Positions 6,969 to 14,600 of a stretch of 24,550 bases of DNA are shown in pieces (the first letter of the stretch is position 1; each line of letters begins with the position of its first letter). The translations under genes were made by a program, and so were the position numbers. Source of the DNA: Nanobdellota archaeon (GTDB taxonomy: Archaea; Nanobdellota; Nanobdellia; Pacearchaeales; UBA12030); contig JAHJTU010000028.1 in assembly GCA_018829485.1 (NCBI GenBank), positions 1 to 24,550 of the forward strand, written 5' to 3'. The notes under the pieces were generated by a model. It worked only from the letters and a program-made list of their open reading frames with translations, did not search any database and had not been told where the DNA came from.

Positions 6969-8189
6969 TCAAAAAAAATTATCTAATTCTCTTGCATTAA
7001 CTAATTCTATCTCTAAATCCTCTTCAGCTTTGTATTTTGCTGTTGTTTCTATTGCCCTTTTTGAAAAACCAGAAAGACCTATGATATAACCTCTTTGCTT
7101 TTTTTCTTGTTGCAAGGCTGTTCTAAAATCTCTTAAGACAGCTGGTCCTACTGTTGGTTTTTTAACTTGAACAGGATCAAGTTGAGAAGTGTAAAGGTCT
7201 ATTCCAATATCTCTACCAGTTCTTTTTATTCCACCTATTCTTATCAAAACCCAATTTTGAAAACCAAGCCCAGACATTTTTTTAATTTCTTCAAGTTGTT
7301 CCTCTCTTAAATCCCAAGGAATAATTTGCGGATATGCTCCTAATTCTTCTAATCTTTCTTTTGTTTCTTCACAACCTTTTTTGGTTATATCAATACCAAC
7401 CCATTTTCTTTTTAATCTGTAAGCTTCAATAGGTGCTGTTCCACAACCGCAAAAAGGATCTAAAACAATATCACCTTCATTTGAACTTGCTCTAATAATT
7501 CTTTCAAGAAGATCATCAGGTTTTTGTGTTGCATAACCTGTTCTTCCAGGAGACCATGTTTGTAATGCATTTATATCTACCCACCAATCTGTCATATGTG
7601 CTCCACGCTCTAAGTCACGTGTTTTTCCATCTATGCTAACTCCTCCACGAGATTTAACTAATTCCTGACTTGCATTTGAGTATGGGGTGTACTGCGGATT
7701 GAATGTCCGATTCTCTGAGGCAGATTTTGAATAGAAAAAAATTGTGTCATGCTTTCTTGCAAATGCATTTTTAGGAACTCCCCCACCACGATAACACCAA
7801 ACAATCTCATTTTGAAAATTTTTATAATCAAAGACACTATCTAACATGACTTTAAAATAATGGCTCATTTGCGGGTCACAATGAAAATAAAAAGAGCCTG
7901 TTTCTTTCAAAACCTTGTGCATTAGTTCTACTCTTTGATGCATCCAATCAACATATGCATTAATACCCCCTTTACATGCTTTTTCATAAGCTTCGAGTAC
8001 TGCTTCATCGTTTTTCCCCCATATAGCCCAATATTTTTTATCGGATGAAAATGGTGGATCTAAATAAATTAAATCAATTGATTCCTTAGGAAATCTTTTT
8101 AGTACCTCTAAATTATCACCCCAATAAATAGCTTCACTAAGTGGGGGATTACCATATTCATTTATCAATCTTTCTAAGCCCCTAGCCAT
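6969..8189 (-). CDS. DNA adenine methyltransferase (beta class) fused to an Mrr-like nuclease domain
   Basis: Residues 1-285 form an N6_N4 methyltransferase: motif IV LIYLDPPF (DPPF 44-47) comes first and the SAM-binding FCGCGT (246-251) with VGID (264-267) comes last, the order of beta-class enzymes; DPPF points to N6-adenine. The target recognition region is probably about 130-225. Residues 310-406 resemble the Mrr/PD-(D/E)XK fold: GRDIGID (325-331), VQVKK (340-344), and GYIIGLSGFSKRAIE. The Gln-x-Lys form is typical of Mrr enzymes. So one chain may methylate and cut DNA, or the nuclease part may be regulatory. No separate restriction or specificity gene is nearby. The middle of the gene uses codons unlike its neighbours. 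Confidence 0.85.
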   Translation of the reverse strand: MARGLERLINEYGNPPLSEAIYWGDNLEVLKRFPKESIDLIYLDPPFSSDKKYWAIWGKNDEAVLEAYEKACKGGINAYVDWMHQRVELMHKVLKETGSFYFHCDPQMSHYFKVMLDSVFDYKNFQNEIVWCYRGGGVPKNAFARKHDTIFFYSKSASENRTFNPQYTPYSNASQELVKSRGGVSIDGKTRDLERGAHMTDWWVDINALQTWSPGRTGYATQKPDDLLERIIRASSNEGDIVLDPFCGCGTAPIEAYRLKRKWVGIDITKKGCEETKERLEELGAYPQIIPWDLREEQLEEIKKMSGLGFQNWVLIRIGGIKRTGRDIGIDLYTSQLDPVQVKKPTVGPAVLRDFRTALQQEKKQRGYIIGLSGFSKRAIETTAKYKAEEDLEIELVNARELDNFF

Positions 8190-8239
8190 ATTAGATAAAA
8201 AACAAAAAAATTTTAATACTTTTCTAAAAGATTAAAAAT

Positions 8240-9211
8240 TTACAATAACCATACAGCAATTAAGAAGTAAAGTATAACAGAAGTTGTATCTGAAATAATT
8301 GTTGCAAATGGTCCGCTTCCTAATGCAGGGTCTTTTCCTAATTTATTTATTATTAATGTTGTAAGTAATGCAGTAAAAGATGAGAATATTAATGCAATAA
8401 AAATTGAAAATGAGATAACAAATGCAACAAATACTTGGTTCCAGAATAAAGAAACAATTCCAAAAACAACTGCACTAATAATTAGAGAAAGGAAAAATGA
8501 GATAAACATTTGTCTTAAAAAATAATATCCTATTTTTAATTCCTTTCCTAATATAGCTAAATCTCTGATAAAAAGCATTTGATTTTGCGTTCCTAAAGCA
8601 TCACTCATGTAAACTATTGCTGGAATAAAAAATGCCAAGATAATGTATTTTTCTAATGTTGCTGCAAAAAGATTTATGAATGCAGCAATAAAAAGAATTC
8701 CAATTAAACCAATAATAAGCCAGGGTATTCTGTGAAAAATAGATGCTTGCAAAGGAGCAGCCATTGTATTTTCATATTTTAAATGAGATTTATGAATTCC
8801 TGCAAAATGCAAAATATCTTCTTGTAATGAATGATTTAATATTGAAAGAATTTTATTTGATGGAACAACCCCTAAAAGTTTGCCATTTTTAACAACAGGA
8901 ATATGTTTCAAATGATGTTTTAATGCTAATTCAGCTGCTTTTTCTTGATTAGCTTCTGGAGAAATAGTAATAAGATTTGTTTTCATTATTTTTTCAACTA
9001 ATATTTGCTTCTTATGCGCAAATAATTCTTTTATTGAAAAAACTCCAACAAGTTTATCTTGTTCCTCGATTACATAAACATAATCTATTTCTTTTAATTT
9101 TTTGATATCTTTATTAATCTTATTTAATACGCTTCCAATTGTGTCTTTCTTTTTTGCTATTGGAACTTCTGTAATAATTTTATGTATAATAGAATCCTTA
9201 CTTTCTTCCAT
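8240..9211 (-). CDS. mgtE: MgtE-family magnesium channel/transporter
   Basis: This 323-residue membrane protein has two CBS domains (about 1-65 and 70-130; second one HIPVVKNGKLLGVV) followed by five hydrophobic helices (about 163-182, 188-204, 233-255, 260-288, 303-322). The last helix is preceded by KDPALGSGPFATIISD, the MgtE signature whose Asp (D294 here) lines the Mg2+ site. Bacterial MgtE has an extra N-terminal superhelical domain that is absent here, so Mg2+ gating would depend on the CBS pair alone. It lies 19 bases downstream of the SIMPL gene and 50 bases upstream of the methyltransferase gene, all on the same strand. Confidence 0.9.
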   Translation of the reverse strand: MEESKDSIIHKIITEVPIAKKKDTIGSVLNKINKDIKKLKEIDYVYVIEEQDKLVGVFSIKELFAHKKQILVEKIMKTNLITISPEANQEKAAELALKHHLKHIPVVKNGKLLGVVPSNKILSILNHSLQEDILHFAGIHKSHLKYENTMAAPLQASIFHRIPWLIIGLIGILFIAAFINLFAATLEKYIILAFFIPAIVYMSDALGTQNQMLFIRDLAILGKELKIGYYFLRQMFISFFLSLIISAVVFGIVSLFWNQVFVAFVISFSIFIALIFSSFTALLTTLIINKLGKDPALGSGPFATIISDTTSVILYFLIAVWLL

Positions 9212-9230
9212 ATTAACCTCTTTTATATTA

Positions 9231-9953
9231 CTAACTTATTCTAAATGTAACTGAAACCATTGCATTTAATTCTAATTGCTTTGGCTGAATATCTGTAACT
9301 GCTTTTTGTAATTCATCTGTTCCACTTGCCTCAGCCCTGTAAATTGGATAAGAATAATAACCATAATCACTTGTTGAAACAGAAACTACTCCTGAGACTC
9401 TTTTACCTAATCCTTGTGCAATTGAATCTGCTTTTAATCTTGCATTTGCAGTTGCATCTTTTAATAATTCAGCTTTTAGTTCATTTTCCTTTTGCTTGGA
9501 TATTTCAAAATTTATGTAGCTGATTAAAGCCCCATTATCAACAACTGCATCAACAATTTTTCCTGTTTTATCAAAATCAGTAAGAGAAATTTTCATATTC
9601 TGGCTTACAGTATATCCGGTAATTATTTGTCTTCCTGTTTTCCAATCATAATTTGGATAAATATTATATTGCTCTGTTTCAATTTCTTCTTTTGTAAAGC
9701 CCTCTTGCATTAAAGCATTAATAACATTTTCAACTATTTCAGAATTTGTGTTCTTTGCTGTTTCAGCTGATTTGTCAATTGTTTGTGTTGAAATATATAT
9801 AACAACTTTTTCTGGCATAATATTCATTTCTGCACTTCCATCTGTTGTTATTGTTGTTCCTTTATTTCCATAAAAAAGAAATAATGCAATTACTGCAACT
9901 AATAAAACAGCAATTGTTACAAAAACAACATTCTTATTAAGTTGATTTGCCAT
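9231..9953 (-). CDS. SIMPL (DUF541) domain protein, membrane-anchored
   Basis: This 240-residue protein has an N-terminal hydrophobic segment (residues 9-28) acting as a signal anchor, then a SIMPL domain of about 200 residues. Typical features are the opening strand ITTDGSAEMNIMPEKVVIYI, the motif GYTVSQNMKISLTD and the segment TANARLKADSIAQGLGKRV. SIMPL proteins occur in bacteria, archaea and mitochondria; bacterial members form ring-like oligomers outside the membrane, and their role is poorly defined. It would face the outside of the cell. It precedes mgtE by 19 bases, so membrane or envelope stress linked to Mg2+ is possible, but this is only context. Confidence 0.88.
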   Translation of the reverse strand: MANQLNKNVVFVTIAVLLVAVIALFLFYGNKGTTITTDGSAEMNIMPEKVVIYISTQTIDKSAETAKNTNSEIVENVINALMQEGFTKEEIETEQYNIYPNYDWKTGRQIITGYTVSQNMKISLTDFDKTGKIVDAVVDNGALISYINFEISKQKENELKAELLKDATANARLKADSIAQGLGKRVSGVVSVSTSDYGYYSYPIYRAEASGTDELQKAVTDIQPKQLELNAMVSVTFRIS

Positions 9954-9988
9954 CTTTCTTTTATTGGTTTTTTAATACTTGTCCTTAT

Positions 9989-10414
9989 TTAAAGCTTTTT
10001 CTGCTTCAACCATGTAAGTATAAAGTCATTTGCTTTTTTTAGCATCTCTTTTTGATTCTTGTGCTTCATTATACTTAATGCTTCATCTAAAGAAAACCAC
10101 TTAAAATCATTATGCTCATGACTTATTTTAACATCCTTGCTTAAAGCCTGTGCAACAAAAAAAACAGCTTCCTTGCTTATAAATTCACCTTCAAATTTGA
10201 ACATGTATTTTATTTTATCTTTAAAACCTGGAATAATCTTTATTTTTATTCCAGCTTCTTCTTGTGCTTCTCTTTCTGCTGTTGCTTCTTCTTGCTCACC
10301 TTGCTCAACTAATCCCTTAACAAATCCCCAATAATTTGAATACAGTAAAAGATAAACTGGCTTTTCTTTCTCAATTTTAAAGATGATAGCACCAGAACTT
10401 TTGTTATATCTCAT
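9989..10414 (-). CDS. Nudix hydrolase, diadenosine tetraphosphatase-like
   Basis: This 141-residue protein has a perfect Nudix box at residues 34-56 (GLVEQGEQEEATAE followed by REAQEEAGI), matching GX5EX7REUXEEXGU. The preceding WGFVKG resembles the WGFPKG of asymmetric Ap4A hydrolases, and a strand with WFSLDEAL follows, as in that group. It probably removes Ap4A or a related dinucleotide or nucleotide. It is the first gene of a minus-strand run followed by SIMPL, mgtE and the methyltransferase, with a 35-base gap to SIMPL. It shares a 44-base divergent promoter region with a small membrane protein gene. Confidence 0.92.
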   Translation of the reverse strand: MRYNKSSGAIIFKIEKEKPVYLLLYSNYWGFVKGLVEQGEQEEATAEREAQEEAGIKIKIIPGFKDKIKYMFKFEGEFISKEAVFFVAQALSKDVKISHEHNDFKWFSLDEALSIMKHKNQKEMLKKANDFILTWLKQKKL

Positions 10415-10430
10415 TAAAACTTTAGGAAAA

Positions 10431-10438
10431 TTTAAATA
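10431..10438. promoter_or_regulatory. Shared TATA-like box between divergent genes
   Basis: The sequence TTTAAATA within the wider near-palindrome ATTTAAATACTTAAAT lies between the Nudix start (10414) and the small membrane protein start (10459). Distances are about 20-25 bases to either ATG, fitting leaderless transcription both ways. Whether one box serves both genes cannot be told from sequence. Confidence 0.4.
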
Positions 10439-10458
10439 CTTAAATTTATCTATTGCAG

Positions 10459-10608
10459 ATGCTCACAAAAATTTTATTTGCATTTATTCTTTTTTCAGCA
10501 TGGTTTGTATATTTATTAATTAAAAAACCTTACAAGAATCCTTATCAGAAAAGACAAAAATTAATATGGAAAAAGACATTCATGGGTGTTTTTATTAATA
10601 GTTACTAA
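10459..10608 (+). CDS. Small single-helix membrane protein
   Basis: This 49-residue ORF starts with ATG and ends with TAA. Residues 5-21 form a hydrophobic helix (ILFAFILFSAWFVYLLI), followed by a strongly basic tail with Lys, Arg, Tyr and Trp, so the C-terminus should stay in the cytosol. A TATA-like box sits 24 bases upstream of the ATG. The codon use looks like that of neighbouring genes. No family is recognised. It is not overlapped by any better ORF and fills the otherwise empty gap before polX. Support is modest because of its size. Confidence 0.5.
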   Translation: MLTKILFAFILFSAWFVYLLIKKPYKNPYQKRQKLIWKKTFMGVFINSY

Positions 10609-10662
10609 TTCTAATTCCTAAGATTTAAAAGTTCTAAAGACATCTATCATGAAAAGAGGAAA

Positions 10663-12384
10663 ATGATAAATCTTGATATTGCAGATTTGCTTTATGAAAT
10701 TGCTGACATTTTTGAATTAAAGAATGTTAATTGGAAACCAAGAGCTTATAGAAGAGCTGCTCAAAGTATTGAAAAATTAGATGAAAATGTTAGTGAAATT
10801 TATAAGAAAAAAGGCATTAAAGGCTTAAGAGAAATTCCTGGTGTTGGAGAGGCAATTGCAAAACATATAGAAGAATACTTGCTTAAAGGAAAAGTTAAGA
10901 GATTTCAGGAATTGAAGAAAAGTATTCCAAAAGGACTTTCTGAATTATTAGAAGTTTCTAGCTTAGGTGCAAAAAAAGCATCTTTTCTTTACAGAAAACT
11001 TGGAATAAAAAATCTTGCTGATTTAAGAAAAGCTGTAAAGCATGGAAAAGTATCAAAATTATCTGGATTTGGAGAAAAAAGCCAAGAAAATATTGGAAAA
11101 GGACTGGAAATTCATAAAAAAGGAAAAGAAAGAGCTTTGATTTCTGATGTATTGCCAATTGCAAATTCTATTGTTAATAAGCTTAAGACTTTGAAACAAG
11201 TAAAAAGAGTAAATATTGCAGGTTCTTTAGCAAGAATGAAAGAAACAATTGGAGATATTGATATTCTTGTAACATCTTCTCAACCTAAAGCAGTTATTGA
11301 TTTTTTTACAAGAATGCCAGAAGTAAAAAGAATTATTGCTAAAGGTGATACAAAAGCTACAGTAATATTAAGAAATGAAATGCAAGCTGATTTAAGAGTT
11401 TTGAAAGATGAAGAGTATGGTGCAGCACAACAGTATTTTATTGGAAACAAGGAACATAATATTAAATTAAGAGAAATTGCAATTAAGAAAAGATACAAGT
11501 TAAGTGAATATGGTTTATTTTATGGTAAAACAAAAATTGCATGCAAAAATGAACAAGACATTTACAAAAAACTTGGATTGCAATATATTCCAATAGAATT
11601 AAGAGAAAATAATGGTGAAATCGAAGCTGCAAAAAAACATAAGATTCCTCATTTAATTGAATTTCAAGATATTAAAGGTGATTTGCATGTGCATACAAAA
11701 TATTCTGATGGTGTTGATACTATTGAAAAGATGGCAGAAGAAGCAAAAAAACTTGGATACAAGTATATTGCAATTGCAGACCATAGCAAAACAAGAAAAA
11801 TTGCTCATGGTTTAACTGAAAATGAACTTTTGAAACAATGGAAAGAAATTGATAAATTAAATAAAAAATTCAGAAATAAAATTAGAATTCTAAAAAGCAA
11901 TGAAGTTGATATTCTTGGTAATGGTTCTTTAGATTATTCTGATAAACTACTTAGTAAGATGGAAGTTGTTATTGCATCTGTACATTCTGGTTATAAATCA
12001 TCAAAAAGGCAAATGACTGACAGAATAATTAAAGCATTAGAAAATAAGTATGTGAATATACTTGCACACCCTACTGGAAGATTAATTAATAGAAGGCCTG
12101 AATATGAAATTGATTTGGAACAAATATTTGATGTTGCAAAAGAAAAAAAGAAAATTCTTGAAATAAATGCATTTCCCAATAGACTTGATTTGAAAGATGT
12201 TTACATTAAAAGAGCAAAAGAAAAAGGAATTAAGCTTTCAATTGGAACTGATGCACATTCTCATATGCATTTACAATACATGTTTTATGGTGTTTCTCAA
12301 GCAAGAAGGGGGTGGGCTGAAAAAAAAGATGTTATTAATACTCTGAATTTGAAAGAATTACTTAGGGTTTTGAGGAGAGATTGA
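10663..12384 (+). CDS. polX: DNA polymerase X family protein with PHP domain
   Basis: This 573-residue protein has the full PolX layout. An N-terminal 8-kDa/HhH region (REIPGVGEAIAKHIEEYL near 56-73 and a second HhH near 129-145) binds DNA. The nucleotidyltransferase core has GS (187-188), DID (198-200) and a third Asp in ADLRV (D243). The C-terminal PHP domain has GDLHVHTKYSDG (339-350), ADHS (372-375), a later AHPTGR and GTDAHS, giving a metal site with likely 3'-5' exonuclease or phosphodiesterase activity. It would fill short gaps in base excision repair. A purine-rich GAGG four bases before the ATG supports the start. Its last 13 codons recur, diverged, after vapC. Confidence 0.95.
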   Translation: MINLDIADLLYEIADIFELKNVNWKPRAYRRAAQSIEKLDENVSEIYKKKGIKGLREIPGVGEAIAKHIEEYLLKGKVKRFQELKKSIPKGLSELLEVSSLGAKKASFLYRKLGIKNLADLRKAVKHGKVSKLSGFGEKSQENIGKGLEIHKKGKERALISDVLPIANSIVNKLKTLKQVKRVNIAGSLARMKETIGDIDILVTSSQPKAVIDFFTRMPEVKRIIAKGDTKATVILRNEMQADLRVLKDEEYGAAQQYFIGNKEHNIKLREIAIKKRYKLSEYGLFYGKTKIACKNEQDIYKKLGLQYIPIELRENNGEIEAAKKHKIPHLIEFQDIKGDLHVHTKYSDGVDTIEKMAEEAKKLGYKYIAIADHSKTRKIAHGLTENELLKQWKEIDKLNKKFRNKIRILKSNEVDILGNGSLDYSDKLLSKMEVVIASVHSGYKSSKRQMTDRIIKALENKYVNILAHPTGRLINRRPEYEIDLEQIFDVAKEKKKILEINAFPNRLDLKDVYIKRAKEKGIKLSIGTDAHSHMHLQYMFYGVSQARRGWAEKKDVINTLNLKELLRVLRRD

Positions 12385-12392
12385 TAGAAAGG

Positions 12393-12402
12393 TTTATAAA
12401 TA
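12393..12402 (+). promoter_or_regulatory. TATA box for vapBC
   Basis: TTTATAAATA is centred about 27 bases before the vapB ATG, giving a leaderless or near-leaderless transcript. It lies 9 bases after the polX stop codon. Confidence 0.55.
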
Positions 12403-12404
12403 AG

Positions 12405-12419
12405 TTATACATAGTATAA
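12405..12419 (+). promoter_or_regulatory. Inverted repeat, likely VapB(C) operator
   Basis: TTATAC-ATA-GTATAA is a perfect 6-bp inverted repeat with a 3-bp spacer, placed between the TATA box and the vapB start. VapB-type antitoxins commonly repress their own operon by binding palindromes over the promoter, so this is the probable autoregulatory site. Binding is inferred from position and symmetry. Confidence 0.6.
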
Positions 12420-12424
12420 TTACA

Positions 12425-12655
12425 ATGGCACAAACAAAAATTATAGTAAAGAAATGGGGTAATTCCCTTGGAATAGTTTTACCTCATGAATTTGTGGAAG
12501 AAGCAAAAATTAAACCAAACAAGGAAATAGAAGTGATTTTAGTAAAAAGTGAGAATGTTGCTAAAAGGACTTTTGGTATGGCAAAGAGTAAATTAGTAAA
12601 AGATACTCAAAGATTGAAAAATGAAATCAGAAGAGAACTACACAAGATGAAATAA
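12425..12655 (+). CDS. vapB: AbrB/SpoVT-type antitoxin
   Basis: This 76-residue protein begins with an AbrB/MazE swapped-hairpin DNA-binding domain (KIIVKKWGNSLGIVLPHEFV, with the diagnostic KWGNSLGIVLP) and ends in a Lys/Arg-rich helix (residues about 50-76) that should wrap the toxin. It neutralises the PIN toxin encoded one base after its stop codon and probably represses the operon through the inverted repeat upstream. Length is normal for VapB. The promoter, operator and both genes form a compact, self-contained module between the polX stop and a copy of the polX end, suggesting the module is an insertion. Confidence 0.92.
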   Translation: MAQTKIIVKKWGNSLGIVLPHEFVEEAKIKPNKEIEVILVKSENVAKRTFGMAKSKLVKDTQRLKNEIRRELHKMK

Positions 12656-12656
12656 A

Positions 12657-13022
12657 ATGCTTACATATTTTTTTGATAGCTATGCTTTAATCGAGATTGT
12701 GAAAGGATCTGAGAATTATAAAAGATTCCAAGATTCTAGAATAATAACAACAAAATTAAATCTTCTAGAAGTTCACTACATCTTATTAAGGGATGTTAGC
12801 AAGGAAATCGCAGACAGATTTTTGTTAGAGTACTATGTTGCATTAATAGATTTTAATAAACAAGATATTATACAAAGTAATGAATTCAAATTAAAATACA
12901 AAGATAGAAATCTTTCAATGACAGATTGTTTAGGTTATATTTTGTCTAAAAAATTAGAAATAAAATTCCTCACAGGAGATAAAGAATTTAAAGACTTACT
13001 TAATGTTGAATTTATGAAGTAA
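12657..13022 (+). CDS. vapC: PIN-domain ribonuclease toxin
   Basis: This 121-residue PIN protein keeps the four acidic residues of the active site: D7 (FFDSYALIEI), E38 (LLEVHYIL), D90 (SMTDCLGYIL) and D108 (FLTGDKEF). VapC toxins are Mg2+-dependent RNases that cut tRNA or rRNA to stop translation. The gene starts one base after the vapB stop codon, so the two are co-transcribed and probably coupled. All catalytic residues are intact, so the toxin is probably functional and held in check by VapB. The stop codon overlaps the first base of the polX-like remnant that follows. Confidence 0.92.
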   Translation: MLTYFFDSYALIEIVKGSENYKRFQDSRIITTKLNLLEVHYILLRDVSKEIADRFLLEYYVALIDFNKQDIIQSNEFKLKYKDRNLSMTDCLGYILSKKLEIKFLTGDKEFKDLLNVEFMK

Positions 13023-13060
13023 GTTTGAAAGAGTTACTTAGGGTTTTAAGAAAGGATTAA
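13022..13060 (+). pseudogene. Diverged second copy of the last 13 codons of polX
   Basis: These 39 bases align without gaps to 12346-12384, the polX 3' end including the stop. By eye 32 of 39 bases match. Translated in the polX frame the remnant reads SLKELLRVLRKD then stop, against NLKELLRVLRRD in polX (10 of 12 residues). Four of the seven differences are silent (including TGA to TAA). The remnant lies in a different frame from vapC and has no start, so it is not expressed as such. It looks like the displaced 3' end of an older or foreign polX, left when vapBC was inserted. Confidence 0.8.
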
Positions 13061-13076
13061 AAATAGTTTGGATATT

Positions 13077-13565
13077 CTATGTATAAGTACCAAATATTGT
13101 TCCTAAAATTGTGTTAAGTATTATTAAAATCAAGAGTATAAGATTAAATATAATTAAGAAATATAAAGTAAACTCTTTAGATATCTTTAATAATGTTTTC
13201 TTTTTTATGTTTAGTAAATACTTAAATCCCAAGAATGGAATTAAGAAGTATATTACAAAGAAATTAAAGATGACTATTATTAACCATGATATGAGGTTTA
13301 TTGGAAAAGTTTGGGGTGTTGAGAAGAGAGCTATTATAATAAACATTATCGGTAACCAAATTATCCAAACAAAAATAGATTGAAGAATAGAAGAAGTAAA
13401 TAGTTTAGATAAAGAAATTTTTTGTTTATTTTTTTTGAGGATGTGGTGTGTAGTAAAAAAAGATGTTAAAAGCCAAATTAAAAGCATTATTGCCATAAAA
13501 ATCAAACCAACAATTGGTAACTCTAAGACCCCAAGATTGCCAATTTGAATATTGATATAAGTCAT
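13077..13565 (-). CDS. Polytopic membrane protein of unknown function
   Basis: This 162-residue protein is dominated by Ile, Leu and Phe and has about four membrane helices (roughly 14-36, 60-82, 87-115 and 128-155), with a basic loop after the first (HILKKNKQKISLSK) and another before the last (KKKTLLKISKE). No family signature is recognised. The gene converges on vapC and the polX remnant, ending 16 bases from the remnant. It could be a small permease-like or structural membrane protein, but sequence gives no function. The start at 13565 is the first ATG of the frame. Confidence 0.7.
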   Translation of the reverse strand: MTYINIQIGNLGVLELPIVGLIFMAIMLLIWLLTSFFTTHHILKKNKQKISLSKLFTSSILQSIFVWIIWLPIMFIIIALFSTPQTFPINLISWLIIVIFNFFVIYFLIPFLGFKYLLNIKKKTLLKISKEFTLYFLIIFNLILLILIILNTILGTIFGTYT

Positions 13566-13619
13566 CTTTTTACTGATTTAATTTTGAATACTTAAAAATA
13601 TTTCGTTTATTACTTTAAC

Positions 13620-14501
13620 CTAAAACTCCTCAATACTTCTTCCGAATTTTCTGTCTAAGTTTATAATGATGTTGAATGTGGCATCAGACATCATTCTTAA
13701 TGCATATTCATTCAAATGTGAGGATTTATCTTCTGTATTATGGTAATGTGAAAGTAATTCTGGGATATCAATTCTAAATTTCCTTGAAAAAGTTCCTAAA
13801 AGATTTCTTACTGCAAGTTCTATTGGAAAAGCTTCTGCATATAATCTTAAATTATCTTTATCTTGTTTTCTTATTGCTGTAAGGCAGAAAATCTCGCCAA
13901 GTGATTTGAATGTTTCATAAGATGAACAGAATGGCATTTTTCCCATTTTTTCATGTTCTACCTTTAACTTATCAAAAACTTTTTCCATAATATCTAATGT
14001 TTTGTTTTCTTTATGAGAATCATTTACAGGCCATACTGAGATACTATCACCAGAACCAGATAACGTAAGATTAAAGATTGCAATTGCATTTTCAAATTCA
14101 TGTTCGTGTGTTTGCAAGTATGCCTTGCTTCCTGCTTTTCCTTTTGGAAATAACAAAGATGATTCTTCTTTATCAAAGAAAATAATTTTTACTTTGCAAT
14201 TTAACATTCCCCTTTTCTTATATTCACTTAGTCTTCTGTAAACATCCATAGAAACTGCAATTGAAGAAGCATTACCATTAGCTCCTGGACTTCCTGTGTA
14301 TGCATCATAATGACTTATAAGCAAAATTTCCTTTTTTCCATTACCAATTTCAAGAATAACATTTGTTCCTTTTTGTCCATCAAAATTAAAATTCTCTAAT
14401 TCATACTCACATGAATTCTGTTCTAGTATCTTAAGAAGTGCTTCTCTTCTATCTTCTTCATTCTTTGCTTCTAATTCAAAAACATAATCCATTAATGCCA
14501 T
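13620..14501 (-). CDS. M28-family peptidase homologue with missing metal ligands
   Basis: This 293-residue protein matches the M28 zinc aminopeptidase fold. The first ligand motif is ISHYDAYTGSPGANGNASS (H64, D66), the catalytic Glu pair is KEESS (E112, E113) and the last His is in HYHNTED (H254). In active M28 enzymes the segment GAN-D-NASG holds the bridging Asp; here it is Gly (G76). The later NLDM-type Asp is Thr (T146 in FNLTLSGSGD). Two of five metal ligands thus appear lost, so it may be a non-catalytic binding protein. There is no signal peptide, so it is cytosolic. A TATA-like box lies at 14551-14559. Confidence 0.8.
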   Translation of the reverse strand: MALMDYVFELEAKNEEDRREALLKILEQNSCEYELENFNFDGQKGTNVILEIGNGKKEILLISHYDAYTGSPGANGNASSIAVSMDVYRRLSEYKKRGMLNCKVKIIFFDKEESSLLFPKGKAGSKAYLQTHEHEFENAIAIFNLTLSGSGDSISVWPVNDSHKENKTLDIMEKVFDKLKVEHEKMGKMPFCSSYETFKSLGEIFCLTAIRKQDKDNLRLYAEAFPIELAVRNLLGTFSRKFRIDIPELLSHYHNTEDKSSHLNEYALRMMSDATFNIIINLDRKFGRSIEEF

Positions 14502-14550
14502 TTTCTCTTAATTCCCTTATCCCAAACTACATACTACTTGTTTTAATTGG

Positions 14551-14559
14551 TTTTATAAA
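14551..14559 (-). promoter_or_regulatory. TATA box for the M28-like gene
   Basis: On the minus strand the site reads TTTATAAAA, centred about 54 bases upstream of the ATG at 14501, giving a predicted leader of about 28 bases. The leader contains a purine-rich AAGAGAAA just before the ATG. Confidence 0.4.
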
Positions 14560-14600
14560 TTATTCCCTTTCTACTCTTTTTTATTTACTTAAATTTCTTC

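Noticed and set aside
10649..10666. Five-codon ORF overlapping the polX start
   Set aside because: It is explained by the purine-rich ribosome binding site before polX and has no further support.
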